Assembly: GCA_949358305.1 (NCBI GenBank)
Contig: OX442320.1
Location: forward strand, 5,782,259 to 5,846,258
DNA: 64,000 nucleotides
Source of the DNA: Strigamia acuminata
Taxonomy: Eukaryota; Arthropoda; Chilopoda; Geophilomorpha; Linotaeniidae
Reading direction: 5' to 3'
The translations under genes and the position numbers were made by a program. The notes under the pieces are model-generated. The model did not search any database. It was not told the DNA's origin and worked only from the letters and a program-made list of their open reading frames with translations. Of this stretch, positions 1 to 11,305 are shown piece by piece; the stretch's first letter is position 1; every line of letters begins with the position of its first letter.

Positions 1-3000
1 CCGCCGCCGCCGCCGCCTGGACCGCCGTCCAACGCGTCCAGCCTGGGCCTTTCGCTGCACAACAGCCACCACCACGCGTCGCCATTCTCGCATCCGCCGC
101 CGCCGTCGCCATTGCACTCGCACGGACCTGTCGCCGCCCACCCAGGGATGTTCGCGGCCCCTCTACCGGCTGCCACCTTAACTCCTTCTAATCTGCCTCT
201 CGCCGGCGCCGGACCCACTCCGTTTGGAGCCGACTCCATCTTTTCGCAAACGAGTAGAAATTTAGAATTTTTTTTAAGGGGGAAAAGAGTTAATTTTTGA
301 TTGGTCGTCTGTCCGTTTGTTTGACAGATCAAGCAGACTTGCTGAGACGCGAATTGGACAGCAGGTTCCTCGCATCGCACGATCGGACGCTGAACATTCC
401 GCCACCGCCTTACATGCGGACAGAAATGCATCAGCATCAACACAACCACACGCACCTTCATCAACACAGTCATTTGATTCCTCCCGCGTTGGGCAACTCA
501 CTCGTACCGCCGCCCTCGCCGCATTTGGTACGTGAGAAAACGAACGTAAGTGAGCGCAACGTTTGCTCGCAGTTTTCGTCTGACAGCCGAATTTTTTTTC
601 GTTTCAGTTTGAGAAAATTCCCAAGCTGGATTCCCCGTTTTACCGACAGGGGGTGAGTTTAGCGTGCTAGAAATATGTGTGAAATGTGGAGAGATGTACA
701 AAAACGTGCAAAATGAAACGTTTTTACACGTTTTTACACGTTTTTACACGTTTTTACACATTTTTAGACATTCAAAATGTGTAAAAACGTGCACAATGAC
801 ACTTTTTGTGTACAAAAACGTGCAAAATGAAGCGTTTTTACACGTTTTTACACGTTTTTACACATTTTTAAACATTCAAAATGTGTAAAAACGTGCACAA
901 TTTCACTTTTTGTGTACAAAAACGTGCAAAATGAAGCGTTTTTACACATTTTGAATGTCTAAAAATGTGTAAAAACGTGCACAATGACACATTTTTACAC
1001 AAAAATTAATGTATAAAATTGTGTAAAATTATGTATACGTAAATGTGTAAATTGTGCAAAAATGTGTAAAATTGTTCAAAAATGTGTAAAATTGTGCACA
1101 AATTTGTAAAATTGTGTAAAAATGTGTAAAATTGTGTATACATAAATGTGTAAATTGTGCAAAAATGTGTAAAATTGTGCACAAATTTGTAAAATTGTGC
1201 ACAAATTTGTAAAATTGTGCACAAATTTGTAAAATTGTGCACAAATGTGTAAAATTGTGCACAAATGTGTAAAATTGTGCACAAATGTGTAAAATTGTGC
1301 ACAAATTTGTAAAATTGTGTACAATTGTATACAAATGTGTAAAATTGGCTACAAATGTGTAAAATTTGTGTTTTTCTCTTTTAGTTGGGGCTGAGTTCGT
1401 ACACGGGTCTGTCAGCGTTGCTGCCGCCCTCTGGTGCCGCGCCGGGCGCCACGCCGTTCACTCCTCCGAATCATCTCGCTGCCTTTCAGCCAAAGGTAAC
1501 TAATGAAAATGAAAAGGCAGGTGCTACCGGTCTAGTGTACAGAGCCGGATATATCCTCTCGCAGCCCTTCTCGGGGCCCCATTTCTTCAACTCGGGGTCC
1601 CTATGATGCGGGAAACGATAAATCCGCCTCTGCTAGTGCCCTAACTCTTAATCTCGAGCTCCCTAGTTTGAAAATTGAATTGAAATTTAGAAACAAAAAT
1701 TAAATTTACGCACTTTTCCGTTTTGATTTTGTCGATTTTGATTTGAATTTTGAAATGAAATGAACGAGTGAGTGAGTGAGTGAGAGAGAGAATGAAAACC
1801 TAAACCAGCCTTTAGTTGTTTTCGTTTTGCTTTCGTTTTGTTTTCGTTTTTATTTGACCCAGCCTGGAATGATTTCTTTTCACAGATGAATCCGCTAGTA
1901 AAGGGCAAGAATATGGTACGTGTGACCCGATTTATAAAGCACATTATTTTAAATTTAATTATTTGTTCTGCATGCAATTTAAACTTGCACACGCTTGGGT
2001 TTAAGGTGGTGAGATGCAATTTTTATATGCGGGGAATTTTGGGTTAAAAATTTGGAGAAATTTAAAAATTTTAATTTATTTTTTTGTTGTTTTTATTTTG
2101 TTTTTTTATTTTTTTTGTTGTTATTTTTAATGATTTTGCAGAAATCCGGTCGTTGGTGCGCCATGCACGTCCGAATAGCGTGGGAAATCTACAACCACCA
2201 GCAGAAAGCGCACGCGGATGCCCACAAAGGCACGGCGGGAAAAGCATCGGATTTGATTCGTCCTCCTAATCACCTTTTCCCGTCGCTGCATCGCCCGCAC
2301 GACTTAACGGCGCTCTCTTCATCAATTCTTGGTCCAAGTAAATACAATTAAACTATAAAAAGACGAGTTTTTATCAATTTTTATCAATTTTTATCAATTT
2401 TTATCAATTTTTATTAATTTGTATCAATTTATATCAGTTTTTATCAATTTTTATCAATTTTTACGAATTTTTATCAATTTTTATCAATTTTTATCAGTTT
2501 TTATCAATTTTTATGACTTTTTATTAGTTATTATCAATTTTTATTAATTTTTATCAGTTTTTATCAATTATTATTAATTTTTATCAGTTTTTATCAATTT
2601 TTATTAATTTTTATCAATTTTTATCACTTTTTATGAATTTTTACGAATTTTATGCTCAATTGTGTTTGTTTATTTGTGTATTTGTTTTATTTGCAGCTTC
2701 GAGTCATCCACGAACGCCGTTCGAGGCGAATCCTCACCACAACAGTTTCCTGAACCCAAACTCGGGTCACCTAGGTACGTATGTGTGTTAGATAGCGAAT
2801 TCTCGGTTTGTTTTTGCTTCTAGCTGCTTTATTGTCGTTGGTTTTGTTGTCGGAACTGTAGTTAAGAGTGGAATTTGTTGTTTTTTCGTTCTTGTTTGGT
2901 GTCGTCTGCTCAGGCAAGAAACCAGTTGCGTTGACGCGCGTCTGTTTTCCAGGACCTGGCGTGTCCCCTTTCTCCCGTCCAGCCTATTCGGGTTTCGGCG

Positions 3001-4879
3001 GTTCGGCCTCCAGTTTCGGCGGCCTCGGTGCACTGGGTAAGCCGGCGAAAAGCTTGAAAAAAAATTTATTTTATTTTATCTTTATTTTATTTTTATTTAT
3101 TTTTATTATTTTTTATAGGCAATAGCATGTTTGGCGGCCGGGACATTCTCGCTTCGTCCAATTCCCCCGCGCACGATCAGTGGAACCGACTGCACAGGTC
3201 GTTGACGGGCTTCCCCACGGCCCCTGGTCCTCCAGCCGCGTGGCCACTCAAATCCGAATTCGAGCGCCAACGCGACGAGGAGCGGGAAAGAGACCGGGAA
3301 CGGGAACGCGAACGAGACCGGGAGCGGGAGCGCGAACGCGAGCGCGAACGAGAACAGCAACGGAAGTCCGTCACTGATCTGGACAAGGAGCGACGCGAGA
3401 AGGAATTCGAGAAAACTCGCGAACTAGAGCGGTAAATCAAATAAATATAAATAAATAAATAAATAAATAAATATTATAATTGATTATTTTTTCTACAGAG
3501 AGAAAGAGCGGGAAAAGGAACTAGAACGGCAGAAGGAGCGCGACCGCGAGACGCGCTCGCTGCAGAGGACGACGCCGCACCACGACTCGAGTCGCGAGCA
3601 CCGCAACGGCGACGACGTGTGCCGCGCGCCGCCCCGAGACCGAGAGCGAGACCGAGAGCGCGAGCGCATGGCGGACGGCCGGCGCGGCTCGGAGCGACGG
3701 GAGAACTCGCGCTCGCCGATCCGCAACAACGAGATGCGCCGCGAGAGGGAACGAGAGCGAGACAGGGAGCGGGAGCCCGGTGGCGCGGCCGTGGCGAAGA
3801 ACGAGAGTGCCTTCGACAGTGTGCTGAACGCGATCGGCAAACCGCCGAGCTGTAGTGCGTCGGACGTGCGCATCAAAGAGGAGCCGAAGAAGGACGACGA
3901 CGTGATGGTAGTGAGCAGCCGCGGCGACCCGATGGACCTGCGAGACAGGCACCGGGCGCCCGGCGAGCCCCCGCAGAGCGTGGCCGCGCCGCCGCCGCCG
4001 CCGCCCTCGTCCCTCGGCAACGACTACATGAGTCGGAGCCTGGGGCCGCCGCCCCCCCACATGAGCATACTCGACCGGACTAGGATGCTGGCCGGCTTCG
4101 GCCTGGCCCCGCATTCGCACGCGCACGCGCACCCGCACGCGCACCAGGCGCCGCCGCAGGGCCCCGGCGTGGACAGGAACAGTGGCGCGCACACGCAGGG
4201 CGGGCCGCACGCCGCCATGGGCGTGTGGAGCCCCGAACACATCAGGGACGCGTACAGGGGCATGGAGCTGCACCGGCTCGAGATGGAGCGCGAGAGGCAC
4301 GAACAGATGCTGCACAGATACAACCCCCTGGCGGCCATGATGCTGCGCGACAGGGAGCAGGACTTCCGGCGCCACCTGGAGGAGCAGTACTCGCTGGAAC
4401 GCGAGCGCCAGGCGGCGTACGAGCGCTCGAAACAGCTGCCGCAGCTGCGGGCGCCCGAGCACCAGCCGCCGCCGCCGCCTTCGGCCTACTTGTCGGCCAT
4501 CTTTCCGCAGGCGGCCATGAGCCCGCTCGTGTCGTCCGTGCGCAGTAAAAGCAACTCTCCGATGGGCAACGCGGTGGGCATTCCGCCGCCGCTCATTCCT
4601 TCCGCCGCCTCGGCCAACGTGCAAAATCATCATCACCATCATCATCCGGGCTCCGGGCAGCGCAGCCAGGGCAGTTCGCCGGCCGTGCACACGCACAGCA
4701 AGCTGGCGGCAGCGGCGGCCGGGGGCCCGATGGACAACTCCTCCTCCTCGCACGAGAGCTCGCATCATTCGAAGGACAAGAAGGACTCAGCCGCCAATAG
4801 CACCGCCAATAACGCCAATAATGGAGGAGGCGGTGGCGGCGCGGCGAGTGTGACAGAGCTCGAGTCGCAGTCTAGATAA
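1..4879 (+). CDS. AUTS2: AUTS2 / Tay-bridge family protein, 3' part (5' end outside window)
   Basis: Chromatin regulator of the AUTS2/FBRSL1/tay family; in vertebrates AUTS2 joins non-canonical PRC1 and turns it into an activator. Inferred exons: 1-253, 328-527, 608-652, 1385-1495, 1886-1915, 2142-2337, 2697-2774, 2953-3036, 3119-3431 and 3499-4879, all with GT-AG borders and consistent phase. Family blocks appear in the expected order: DLLRRELDSRFLAS, a His-rich tract, SPFYRQG, HLAAFQPK, the hallmark SGRWCAMHVRIAWEIY, HPRTPFEANPHHNSFLNP, SMFGGRDI, DQWNRLHRSLTGFPT, a long Arg/Glu repeat, SILDRTRM and a C-terminal PPPLIPS segment. The last exon is GC-rich and adds Pro, His, Ala and Gly tracts. 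The RE repeat first suggests atrophin, but the WCAMH and LDRTRM blocks decide for AUTS2. The stop is TAA at 4877-4879. Confidence 0.9.
664..1370. repeat. minisatellites filling an AUTS2 intron
   Basis: Intron 653-1384 is almost entirely repetitive. The first part (about 700-1000) is a higher-order repeat of roughly 120 bases built from a 10-bp word (TTTTTACACG) and its inverse. The second part (about 1010-1370) is a 20-bp unit, AAAATTGTGCACAAATTTGT with variants. The array gives long spurious ORFs on the minus strand. No gene seen in it. Confidence 0.9.
2362..2650. repeat. 11-bp minisatellite in an AUTS2 intron
   Basis: About 25 imperfect copies of TTTTTATCAAT lie inside intron 2338-2696, between the WCAMH exon and the HPRTPFE exon. 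It has no coding potential. Confidence 0.9.
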
Positions 4880-6368
4880 TAATGACTAATCTTCCTTGCG
4901 AAATAAGGATTAATAATTTGAATTTCAAACAAATTTCAAACAAATTTCAACAAAATAGAGGATTTTGGGATACATACTTTTCGATTTTCGTTCTTTTTTG
5001 TTTTTTGTTTTTTACTTTTGGTTTTATTTTTATTTTTAATTTTTATTGTAATATAACATTGATTGATTGATTGGTTAGAATGGAAAATGAACTCGACTGT
5101 TTGTGTTTCGACTCTTCTCAGAAGATGATAGATTTTAAGGGAAAAATTTTATGAAATTATTATAAAAACGATGTATTTAAGACTCGAGGGGTGAGAGAAA
5201 GAGTTGATATTATTATTATTATTAATTGTTTTTTAATTTAATTTAAAAGACGCGTTTTATTATTATTATTGTTTGTTTTTTAATTTTTTATTTATATTTG
5301 TCTCCTTGCTCCACAAAGTCAATGGTGTGATAGGGATGTAGAGTCCTCGTCCGATGTTTCCACGTTCGCAGTGTTCATTTGATGAAAAAAAGCAGAAGAT
5401 TTTAAAAAGAAAAAAAACTTAGAAAAAAAAACTATACAAAAAAACTATAAAACACAAAAAAACGTCAAAAAGAAAGAACTGGGTTTTTTGCTAGTAACAT
5501 TACCAAACTGCCTCTGTCTGTTTTTTAGTTGAATGTCTACACATATCACAGCAGCCATTTTTTTTTTCTATCGAGATAATTTAAAAACTTAAGTTTTTAA
5601 TTGTATTTATTGAAATTTTTAAAAAAAAGAAAAGAAAATGACAATTGTAAATTATTAAATTACAAGATAACTCGAGTTTTTATTAATTAATCGATTAATT
5701 TTAATATTTTTATAAAAACTGTTGATAGACGAACCCGAAAGGAAAAAAAATTGATTTGTGGATGGCAGATATTAATTTTAACATTATTTCTTCTCCCTTT
5801 TCATTTCGCTCATAGTTGAAACAAATGTGCCTAGGATACTGCAAAGAAAAAGGTTTTTTAAACAATGTGGATGCAAACAATTGAAAAAACAGAAAAAATA
5901 ACCATGACATCCATTTATTTGTTTTTATTGTTTTTATTTGTGAGAATTGACTGTTATTAAGTCGCACACTCACTTTTCTGACCCAGAAATCTCAGTAAAT
6001 GTCCATCAAAAGAAAGAAAGAAAGAAGGAAAAATCTTCAGCTTGTTGTTTGCCTCGTGTCACTCGACTCTTGCTTCATCCCTCTCCTTTATGTCTTGTGT
6101 AAGTAGCTGAAAGACTTTTATAAAGTATATTTTTTATTTAATTTTTCCTGGAAAATTGTTTTGTGATTTAGGAACTCGTGAAACTTTCGCCTGACATCCA
6201 ATAAATATAAATAATTCATTTTTTTTAAAAAGGATATAAAAAAATCAAATATCTCTTTCTCTTTCATTAAATTTTGATTCAAAACAAACACCAAGTGCAA
6301 AAATGGCGGCCGATAACACATTTAAACAAGTTAAAAACACATTTATTGACATAGTAAATTTGAACTGC
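4880..6368. other. AUTS2 3' UTR and AT-rich intergenic DNA
   Basis: There is no coding region here. The segment just after the AUTS2 stop is AT-rich with runs of A and T, a short ATTG repeat near 5060 and several ATTAAA/AATAAA-like words (for example near 5654 and 6197), as expected of a long 3' UTR. Where the transcript ends cannot be fixed from sequence alone. Confidence 0.6.
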
Positions 6369-6435
6369 CGCCAACTGGTGGCGATGTGCACGTACTAATT
6401 GCGAGCGCCGTTTTAAGAGGTGGCGACTGGTGGCG
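6369..6435. promoter_or_regulatory. two CTCF-like words upstream of TXNL4A
   Basis: CGCCAACTGGTGGCGA (6369-6384) and GGTGGCGACTGGTGGCG (6419-6435) read on the minus strand as CCACCAGTTGGCG and CCACCAGTCGCC, close to the general animal CTCF core CCASYAGRKGGCRS as I recall it. They lie 100-170 bases before the TXNL4A start. The factor assignment is inference. Confidence 0.4.
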
Positions 6436-6538
6436 TTAATCGGAAGCTTGGCATCATCTTTTTGCATCGTTGTTGCAGTGATTACGGACTAATTACCGAA
6501 TTTCGGAGGCTGGTAACTATAAATAATTTGGGCAAATC

Positions 6539-6967
6539 ATGTCTTACACACTACAGCACCTGCACAATGGCTGGCAAGTGGATCAAGCGATTCTATCGGA
6601 GGAAGACCGAGTTGTTGTGATCCGGTTTGGGCACGATTGGGATCCAACTTGCATGAAAATGGATGAAGTTTTGTACAGCGTTGTTGAAAGGGTGAAGAAT
6701 TTTGCTGTTATCTATTTGGTGGACATCACCCAGGTGCCAGATTTCAATAAAATGTACGAATTATACGACCCGTGCACAGTCATGTTTTTCTTCCGGAATA
6801 AACACATCATGATAGACTTGGGTACTGGGAACAACAACAAAATCAACTGGGCACTCGAAGATAAACAGGAAATGATCGATATTCTCGAAACGGTTTACAG
6901 AGGAGCGAGAAAAGGTCGCGGTCTAGTGGTTTCACCTAAAGATTACTCCACTAAATATAGATATTGA
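6539..6967 (+). CDS. TXNL4A: U5 snRNP 15 kDa protein (Dim1/TXNL4A), intronless
   Basis: A complete 142-residue thioredoxin-fold protein of the U5 snRNP and U4/U6.U5 tri-snRNP, acting in the nucleus in pre-mRNA splicing. The length equals that of the human protein. The sequence opens MSYTLQHLHNGWQVDQAIL and carries the invariant VIRFGHDWDPTCMKMDE block, AVIYLVDITQVPDFNKMYEL, CTVMFFFRNKHIMIDLGTGN and the RGARKGRGLVVSPKDYS tail, which together are diagnostic of Dim1/Dib1. It is one uninterrupted ORF while nearly every neighbour is split by introns. An upstream in-frame start is not needed because family conservation begins exactly at this ATG. A polyadenylation hexamer follows 28 bases after the stop. 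Confidence 0.98.
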   Translation: MSYTLQHLHNGWQVDQAILSEEDRVVVIRFGHDWDPTCMKMDEVLYSVVERVKNFAVIYLVDITQVPDFNKMYELYDPCTVMFFFRNKHIMIDLGTGNNNKINWALEDKQEMIDILETVYRGARKGRGLVVSPKDYSTKYRY

Positions 6968-6994
6968 ATCGATTTCGTAATTGTTCTGTGTAGA

Positions 6995-7000
6995 AATAAA
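6995..7000 (+). terminator. polyadenylation signal of TXNL4A
   Basis: AATAAA lies 28 bases after the TXNL4A stop codon, followed by a T-rich stretch. Confidence 0.7.
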
Positions 7001-7029
7001 ACACTCTCTTTTTTAACTGTAATCAATTC

Positions 7030-7650
7030 GACAATTTATTGATTTTGGTTACAAAAGAATATTTTTTTACACACCAAACTGCTTTTTATGTACAAAGAGG
7101 TCAATTTTTTACACGTAAAAATGCATTTTTGTTGTAATGAGTTCATTTTTGGTGAGAAAAGGTCAATTTGTGTGCATAAAATTGCATTTTTTGTCTAAAA
7201 ATGTCAGTTTTTATACATAAAATTGCATTTTTTTGTCTAAAAATGTCAGTTTTTCTGCATAAAATTGTATTTTTTGTCTGAAAATGTCAGTTTTTCTACA
7301 TAAAATTGCATTTTTTGTCTAAAAATGTCAGTTTTTCTGCATAAAATTGCAGTTTGTGTGTAAAAACATCGATTTCTGTGCATAGAATTGCAGCTTCTGT
7401 GCATGAAATTGAATTTTTCTGAAAGAATGTCAATTCTTTTACATCAAATTGCATTTTTTGTGTAAAAACGTCGATTTCTGTGCATAAAATTGCAGTTTTT
7501 GTGTAAAAACATCGATTTCTGTGCATAAAATTGCAGCTTTTGTGCATGGAATTGCATTTTTCGTGAAAGAATGTCAATTCTTCTACATAAAATTGCATTT
7601 TTCGTGTAAAAATGTCAATTTTTGTATATAAAATTGCATTTCGCACCCTC
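7030..7650. repeat. degenerate minisatellite between TXNL4A and ZMAT5
   Basis: About 15-20 imperfect copies of a 35-45-bp unit built around TGTCAGTTTTTCTGCATAAAATTGCATTTTTT. It separates the convergent ends of TXNL4A and ZMAT5. The long minus-strand ORF across it is a repeat artefact. Confidence 0.9.
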
Positions 7651-7674
7651 AAAATAAAGATTTGCGCCTCATCT

Positions 7675-8323
7675 TCATCCCCATGTTGACAAATTCTCTT
7701 CGCTAAAGTCTAAAACGGAAGGAGGCATCACTGATACCGGCAAATTGGGAACAGATTGGAGGTGATTCGGCAAAGTCCAATTAAGTGCCGATGCGGGATT
7801 TTCACACGTCGACGATTTAGTTGTCGCTAATCTTTCTGCCCTAATCTTGAGCCAGGAATTCAACAGGTCAGGTCCACTCAGAGATGAAGATATCGCATTC
7901 GATTGGTGAAATCGATCAATGTCAACTGCAAAACACAAGCAAATAAGATAACGAACACTTCTCCTTGTCTCCACCGATAACAACAAAGGTTAACCTTGCT
8001 CTCGCAATCTTTGAATGTCGTCGTACGTCAGATGCGAAAAACGACACGCGGTGCCGAAATCGCACTGGCCCAACTGTCCGAACCTTTTGCAAGGCTTTTT
8101 CGGCATTTCTTCTGCCAGAATATTCGCAGCATCTGTGGACAAATCGAGAAATTGAATTAATTGACCCGGAAATTACAAATTTGTTGATTTTTTTACCTCG
8201 GAATCGGTCGTAGTGTTGTTTTCTAAGTCTTTGGTGCTGGACTCCGTTTAAGTGTTTTTTCCTGTTTTCGGCGTTATCCGCGAAGGATCTCTCGCAATAA
8301 TCGCAGTAATATCGTTTCCCCAT
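7675..8323 (-). CDS. ZMAT5: U11/U12 di-snRNP 20 kDa protein (ZMAT5), 3 exons
   Basis: A component of the minor (U12-type) spliceosome. Exons on the minus strand are 8323-8197, 8132-7995 and 7925-7675, giving 171 residues against 170 in human. Exon 1 encodes the matrin-type C2H2 finger in MGKRYYCDYCERSF followed by NRKKHLNGVQH. Exon 2 encodes a CCCH finger, KPCKRFGQLGQCDFGTACRF then SH. Exon 3 is the less conserved tail ending in STWG; human ends in VQWG. Phases at both junctions agree (GAT across the first, GTT across the second). It sits divergent to UQCR10 with 179 bases between the two starts. Its presence implies that this organism keeps the minor spliceosome. Confidence 0.95.
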
Positions 8324-8502
8324 CCAAAACGCTCGCTTAGGTTAGGGAAATTTTACAAATCGTACAGTAAACAACGTAAATAAAGCGTTTAAGTAGCGCC
8401 GTTGTTGGTATCGACAGCTGCCGCCGTCTGGTGTCACAAGTTCTAAACAAACGTGGAACTGCATCTTGGTTTTGTCGTTCTAAGCGGTGAAAAAACGTTA
8501 AA
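8324..8502. promoter_or_regulatory. divergent promoter ZMAT5 / UQCR10 with a CTCF-like word
   Basis: Only 179 bases separate the two start codons. At 8420-8436 GCCGCCGTCTGGTGTCA reads on the minus strand as ACACCAGACGGCGG, fitting the CTCF-core consensus. No TATA box is evident. Confidence 0.5.
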
Positions 8503-8735
8503 ATGTCTTTGTCGGTTGCTTTGAATCGTCTTGTATTCCGACGAACTTCGACGTTTGCAATAGTAGTGTTTGCCGGAGCATTTTTCTACGAGCGATTCGT
8601 CGACGTCTCGTCTCAACTCATTTTTGACTCGATTAACGCCGGAGTAAGAATAAGCCTAACCTTCATTTTATTCAAAAATACAATCATTTCTTTATACAGA
8701 AGCAGTGGAAAGACATTAAAAAGAACTACGAATAA
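8503..8735 (+). CDS. UQCR10: cytochrome bc1 complex subunit 9 (UQCR10), 2 exons
   Basis: A small inner-membrane subunit of respiratory complex III. Exon 1 is 8503-8643 and exon 2 is 8700-8735, phase 0, joined across a 56-base GT-AG intron; 58 residues against 63 in human. The protein reads MSLSVALNRLVFRRTSTFAI, then a single membrane span (VVFAGAFFYERF) and ends KQWKDIKKNYE. The RRTSTFA block, FFYERFVD and the W-x-x-IKxxYE tail are the family signature. Reading through the intron gives a false 95-residue product. An AATAAA lies about 110 bases downstream, before the convergent end of SLX1. Confidence 0.95.
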
Positions 8736-8882
8736 CCGAAGAAGCTTATTTGACAATTTCCCAGCCGCAACTAGCAAAAAATGTTGTTAAAATAGCTCGA
8801 AACGTGTGATGTAAATCAACAACGAGATGTTCGTTAAATAAGTTAAAATAAACAAAATGTAGATATTAATATTAAAATGTTT

Positions 8883-10471
8883 TCACGAGTTTAAATGTTT
8901 GTAACAGCCTCTTCGATGCCGCACTAAATCGCCCCACAGTAAGCTCGAGTTGCATTCGGGGCAATCGATTTCGATCGGGATGAGAAAATCGCGCGAACAG
9001 TTGTTGGCCAAGCATAAAATGTGACCTTTCATATGGCAATCAGGTACAAAACACTCAAATTTATCCTTCGGATCCTGAAACGAAAGAAAAAAGGTGATAA
9101 CCAGTGATAAACACACTACAGAGTGATTTATTGATACAATTCACCTCTATGAACTTATCACAAAAGCGACATTTGACAGGATCGTGATTGGTATCGTCGA
9201 TTTGGGTGGAAATTTTTTTGCTTTTAACGTCCCCTTGAGTTATGGCCATTTGCACGGGTGGCCGCACCTGAAATTCAGCTTTAATGAGTGCGAAATACGA
9301 AATAACGCGCGAGTGTGTGGGAAAACGGTGACGTAATGTGTTTCAAAGTTGGTTTGAACCAGGGGTTGCTGTATTCTCTCTTAATTGCATAAAATCGTAC
9401 GATTTTTGTTTGTTTTTTAGTCAGATTCGGAGAGAATTTGCAAAATGTGGCGTCGCCTTTGGAATTTGATCTTGACCTTCGTATCAAATCAAATTCCATT
9501 TCGATTTCTCAACTTTGAACTTGGAACTGTAAATTAATTCCCTTAATCGAATCGCGTGAATTTCGAAATGCACCTTAAACTGCACCGCATATTTGGGCAT
9601 GAGCCAGCGAATAGTTAAAGGTAGACGGTCCCACGGTCCCGTGTTGAGCATTTCTCCCAACGTTCGGAATCTGAAGTCAAGTTGGGTTTCCTTCGCGCTT
9701 TTCTTGGCCAAGTTGCGAAGTCTGCTGGACCTGTGCGGGTGTTGCCAAGCCCACTCGAACTAGAGATAAATAAATAAAGATGAAATAAATATTTAATAAA
9801 ATTATTTATTTTTAACATAAATGCTCTCATTGGACACGGGATACTAATTGAACGACTCAATTCAATGTTTAAATTAAACAAAACGACTAAAATAAATGTC
9901 TGAATTGACTAAAACAACCAAAATAAATGTCTAAATGGACTAAAACGACCAAAATAAATGTCTGAATTGAGTAAAACGACTAAAATAAATGTCTAAATTG
10001 AGTAAAACGACCAAAATTAATGTCTAAATTGACTAAAACGACCAAAATAAATGTCTAAATTGACTAAAACGACCAAAATAAATCAAAAAATTGAATTCGA
10101 TATCTAAATTTAGGTTCTGTCAATAGAGTGCGGGTGTTCTATCAGAGCATTTGTGGTATTTTATTTTTTTTATTTTTTTTACTCTCAATGCTGAAATTTC
10201 GTTCGGGAATCCGTGTACAATTAGAATCATGCTCCTGCGAAAGGAAAATAGAACGATAAATTGTGATTGGCTGTTTGTTGCTTATATCTGATCACGACCA
10301 TGGTCCTTTATTGTTTGTCTGCTTCGCGCCTCCTGATTTCACGCCTTTATTGTGCTGGTTTATCCGGCGATTCGGATCGACAGTGAATCCGATGTACGTG
10401 CGATTCTTATACTTTTCATTTTCACTAACTAAAAGATAGCATCCGTAAAAATCCTCCACCGTTTCTCCCAT
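8883..10471 (-). CDS. SLX1: structure-specific endonuclease subunit SLX1, 5 exons
   Basis: Catalytic subunit of the SLX1-SLX4 nuclease, which cuts Holliday junctions and flaps in DNA repair in the nucleus. Minus-strand exons are 10471-10299, 10234-10183, 9759-9574, 9267-9145 and 9074-8883, in phase throughout; 241 residues against 275 in human. The GIY-YIG domain is visible as FYGCYLL, RTYIGFT, the catalytic Arg in [23 protein letters not shown] and the catalytic Glu in [11 protein letters not shown]. The C-terminal RING-like zinc domain supplies CRFCDKF, CFVPDC, GHILCLA and [14 protein letters not shown]. The start at 10471 was chosen because conservation begins five residues later (FYGCYLL). 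An ORF track ending at 10292 stops only because it runs into intron 1. Confidence 0.95.
9862..10090. repeat. 30-bp minisatellite in SLX1 intron 2
   Basis: About seven copies of a unit reading AATTGACTAAAACGACCAAA then ATAAATGTCT lie between SLX1 exons 2 and 3 (intron 9760-10182). Non-coding. Confidence 0.85.
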
Positions 10472-10506
10472 CTTGGTCCCACCTTTTCCATAAACCGAAA
10501 TAGCTA

Positions 10507-10514
10507 TGACGTCA
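10507..10514. promoter_or_regulatory. CRE-type palindrome upstream of SLX1
   Basis: A perfect TGACGTCA palindrome lies 36 bases before the SLX1 start codon, a typical position for a CREB/ATF site. Functional use is inferred. Confidence 0.4.
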
Positions 10515-11305
10515 CAAATTTTCAACTGTATTGGCGCTCTTTGAATTGCTAAATCCAAAACACAAAAACTTGATTTTAAAAATTAAAAATGAATAAAAAT
10601 AAAATGTAACAAAATTTTGAAAAGGATTGAAAAAACCCGTTCCGCCATTATAAATTTAATGAACAAGTGTTTATGTAGGTCAATAAACTCGATTTTTCAC
10701 AATTTTTATCCTTTTCATTTCCTTTTCCATTTTATTCAGCAAAAGCGCTCCAAAAAGCAACTCCTTCGTGTTGCAGATTTGTTAGTACCCGATTTTTATA
10801 TCCCATCTTGTTGTATCAGTGAGTGTTGCCTAAAATATAACACTAATAATAATTAATGTCCATATTAAATATTTAATAGCTGTTTGTAATTAAATCAACA
10901 TGGCACATGCCCAACTGTTGCGTGTATTCAGGTAGAGAAAAATAATTTTATTTTATCTCGATTTAATCTTGAAAATCAAATCAAACGAGGATATGATTTC
11001 ATATTCAAAATAATCGTCTAAACTCTGTTCAATTGTTTCTTTGCATATCTTTCTTGTGCATCACTTTTTTGGACCGGTTTGTTCGCATCTAAATTCAAAG
11101 CGGTCGCTTATTGCGTGCGTCCGATTCTCGATTCCTATTGGTGCGATTTCGGTGGGCCGGCATCCGGGCTTTGCCATTGATAAGCATTCGTGTTTTAAAA
11201 CCTCCATCTCTCACGGTTTGTGTTGCCGGTCGTCGTTTGCTCCTTGCATCCAGTGTAGCTGCATCGTGTTCGCTTTCCCATTCCAACACTCATCCACAAC
11301 GTGAA
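10515..11305. other. intergenic, FABP upstream region
   Basis: I see no gene here. Several short open frames have no recognisable product. The last 200 bases are richer in GC and CpG and presumably hold the FABP promoter and 5' UTR; no clear TATA box was found. Confidence 0.5.

Noticed and set aside
1006-1334. Three overlapping minus-strand ORFs of 82-101 residues
   Set aside because: Translations of the 20-bp intronic minisatellite (FVHNFTHLCTIL repeats).
3521-4768. 415-residue minus-strand ORF (and a 175-residue one overlapping it) antisense to AUTS2
   Set aside because: It mirrors the GC-rich Arg/Glu, Pro and His codon runs of the last AUTS2 exon; the composition is Arg/Val/His-rich with no family features.
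3119-4879. Assignment to atrophin/RERE from the Arg-Glu repeats
   Set aside because: WCAMHVRIAWEIY, FFxxRxLDSRFLAS-type and SILDRTRM blocks are specific to AUTS2/FBRSL1/tay; no ELM2, SANT or BAH domain is present.
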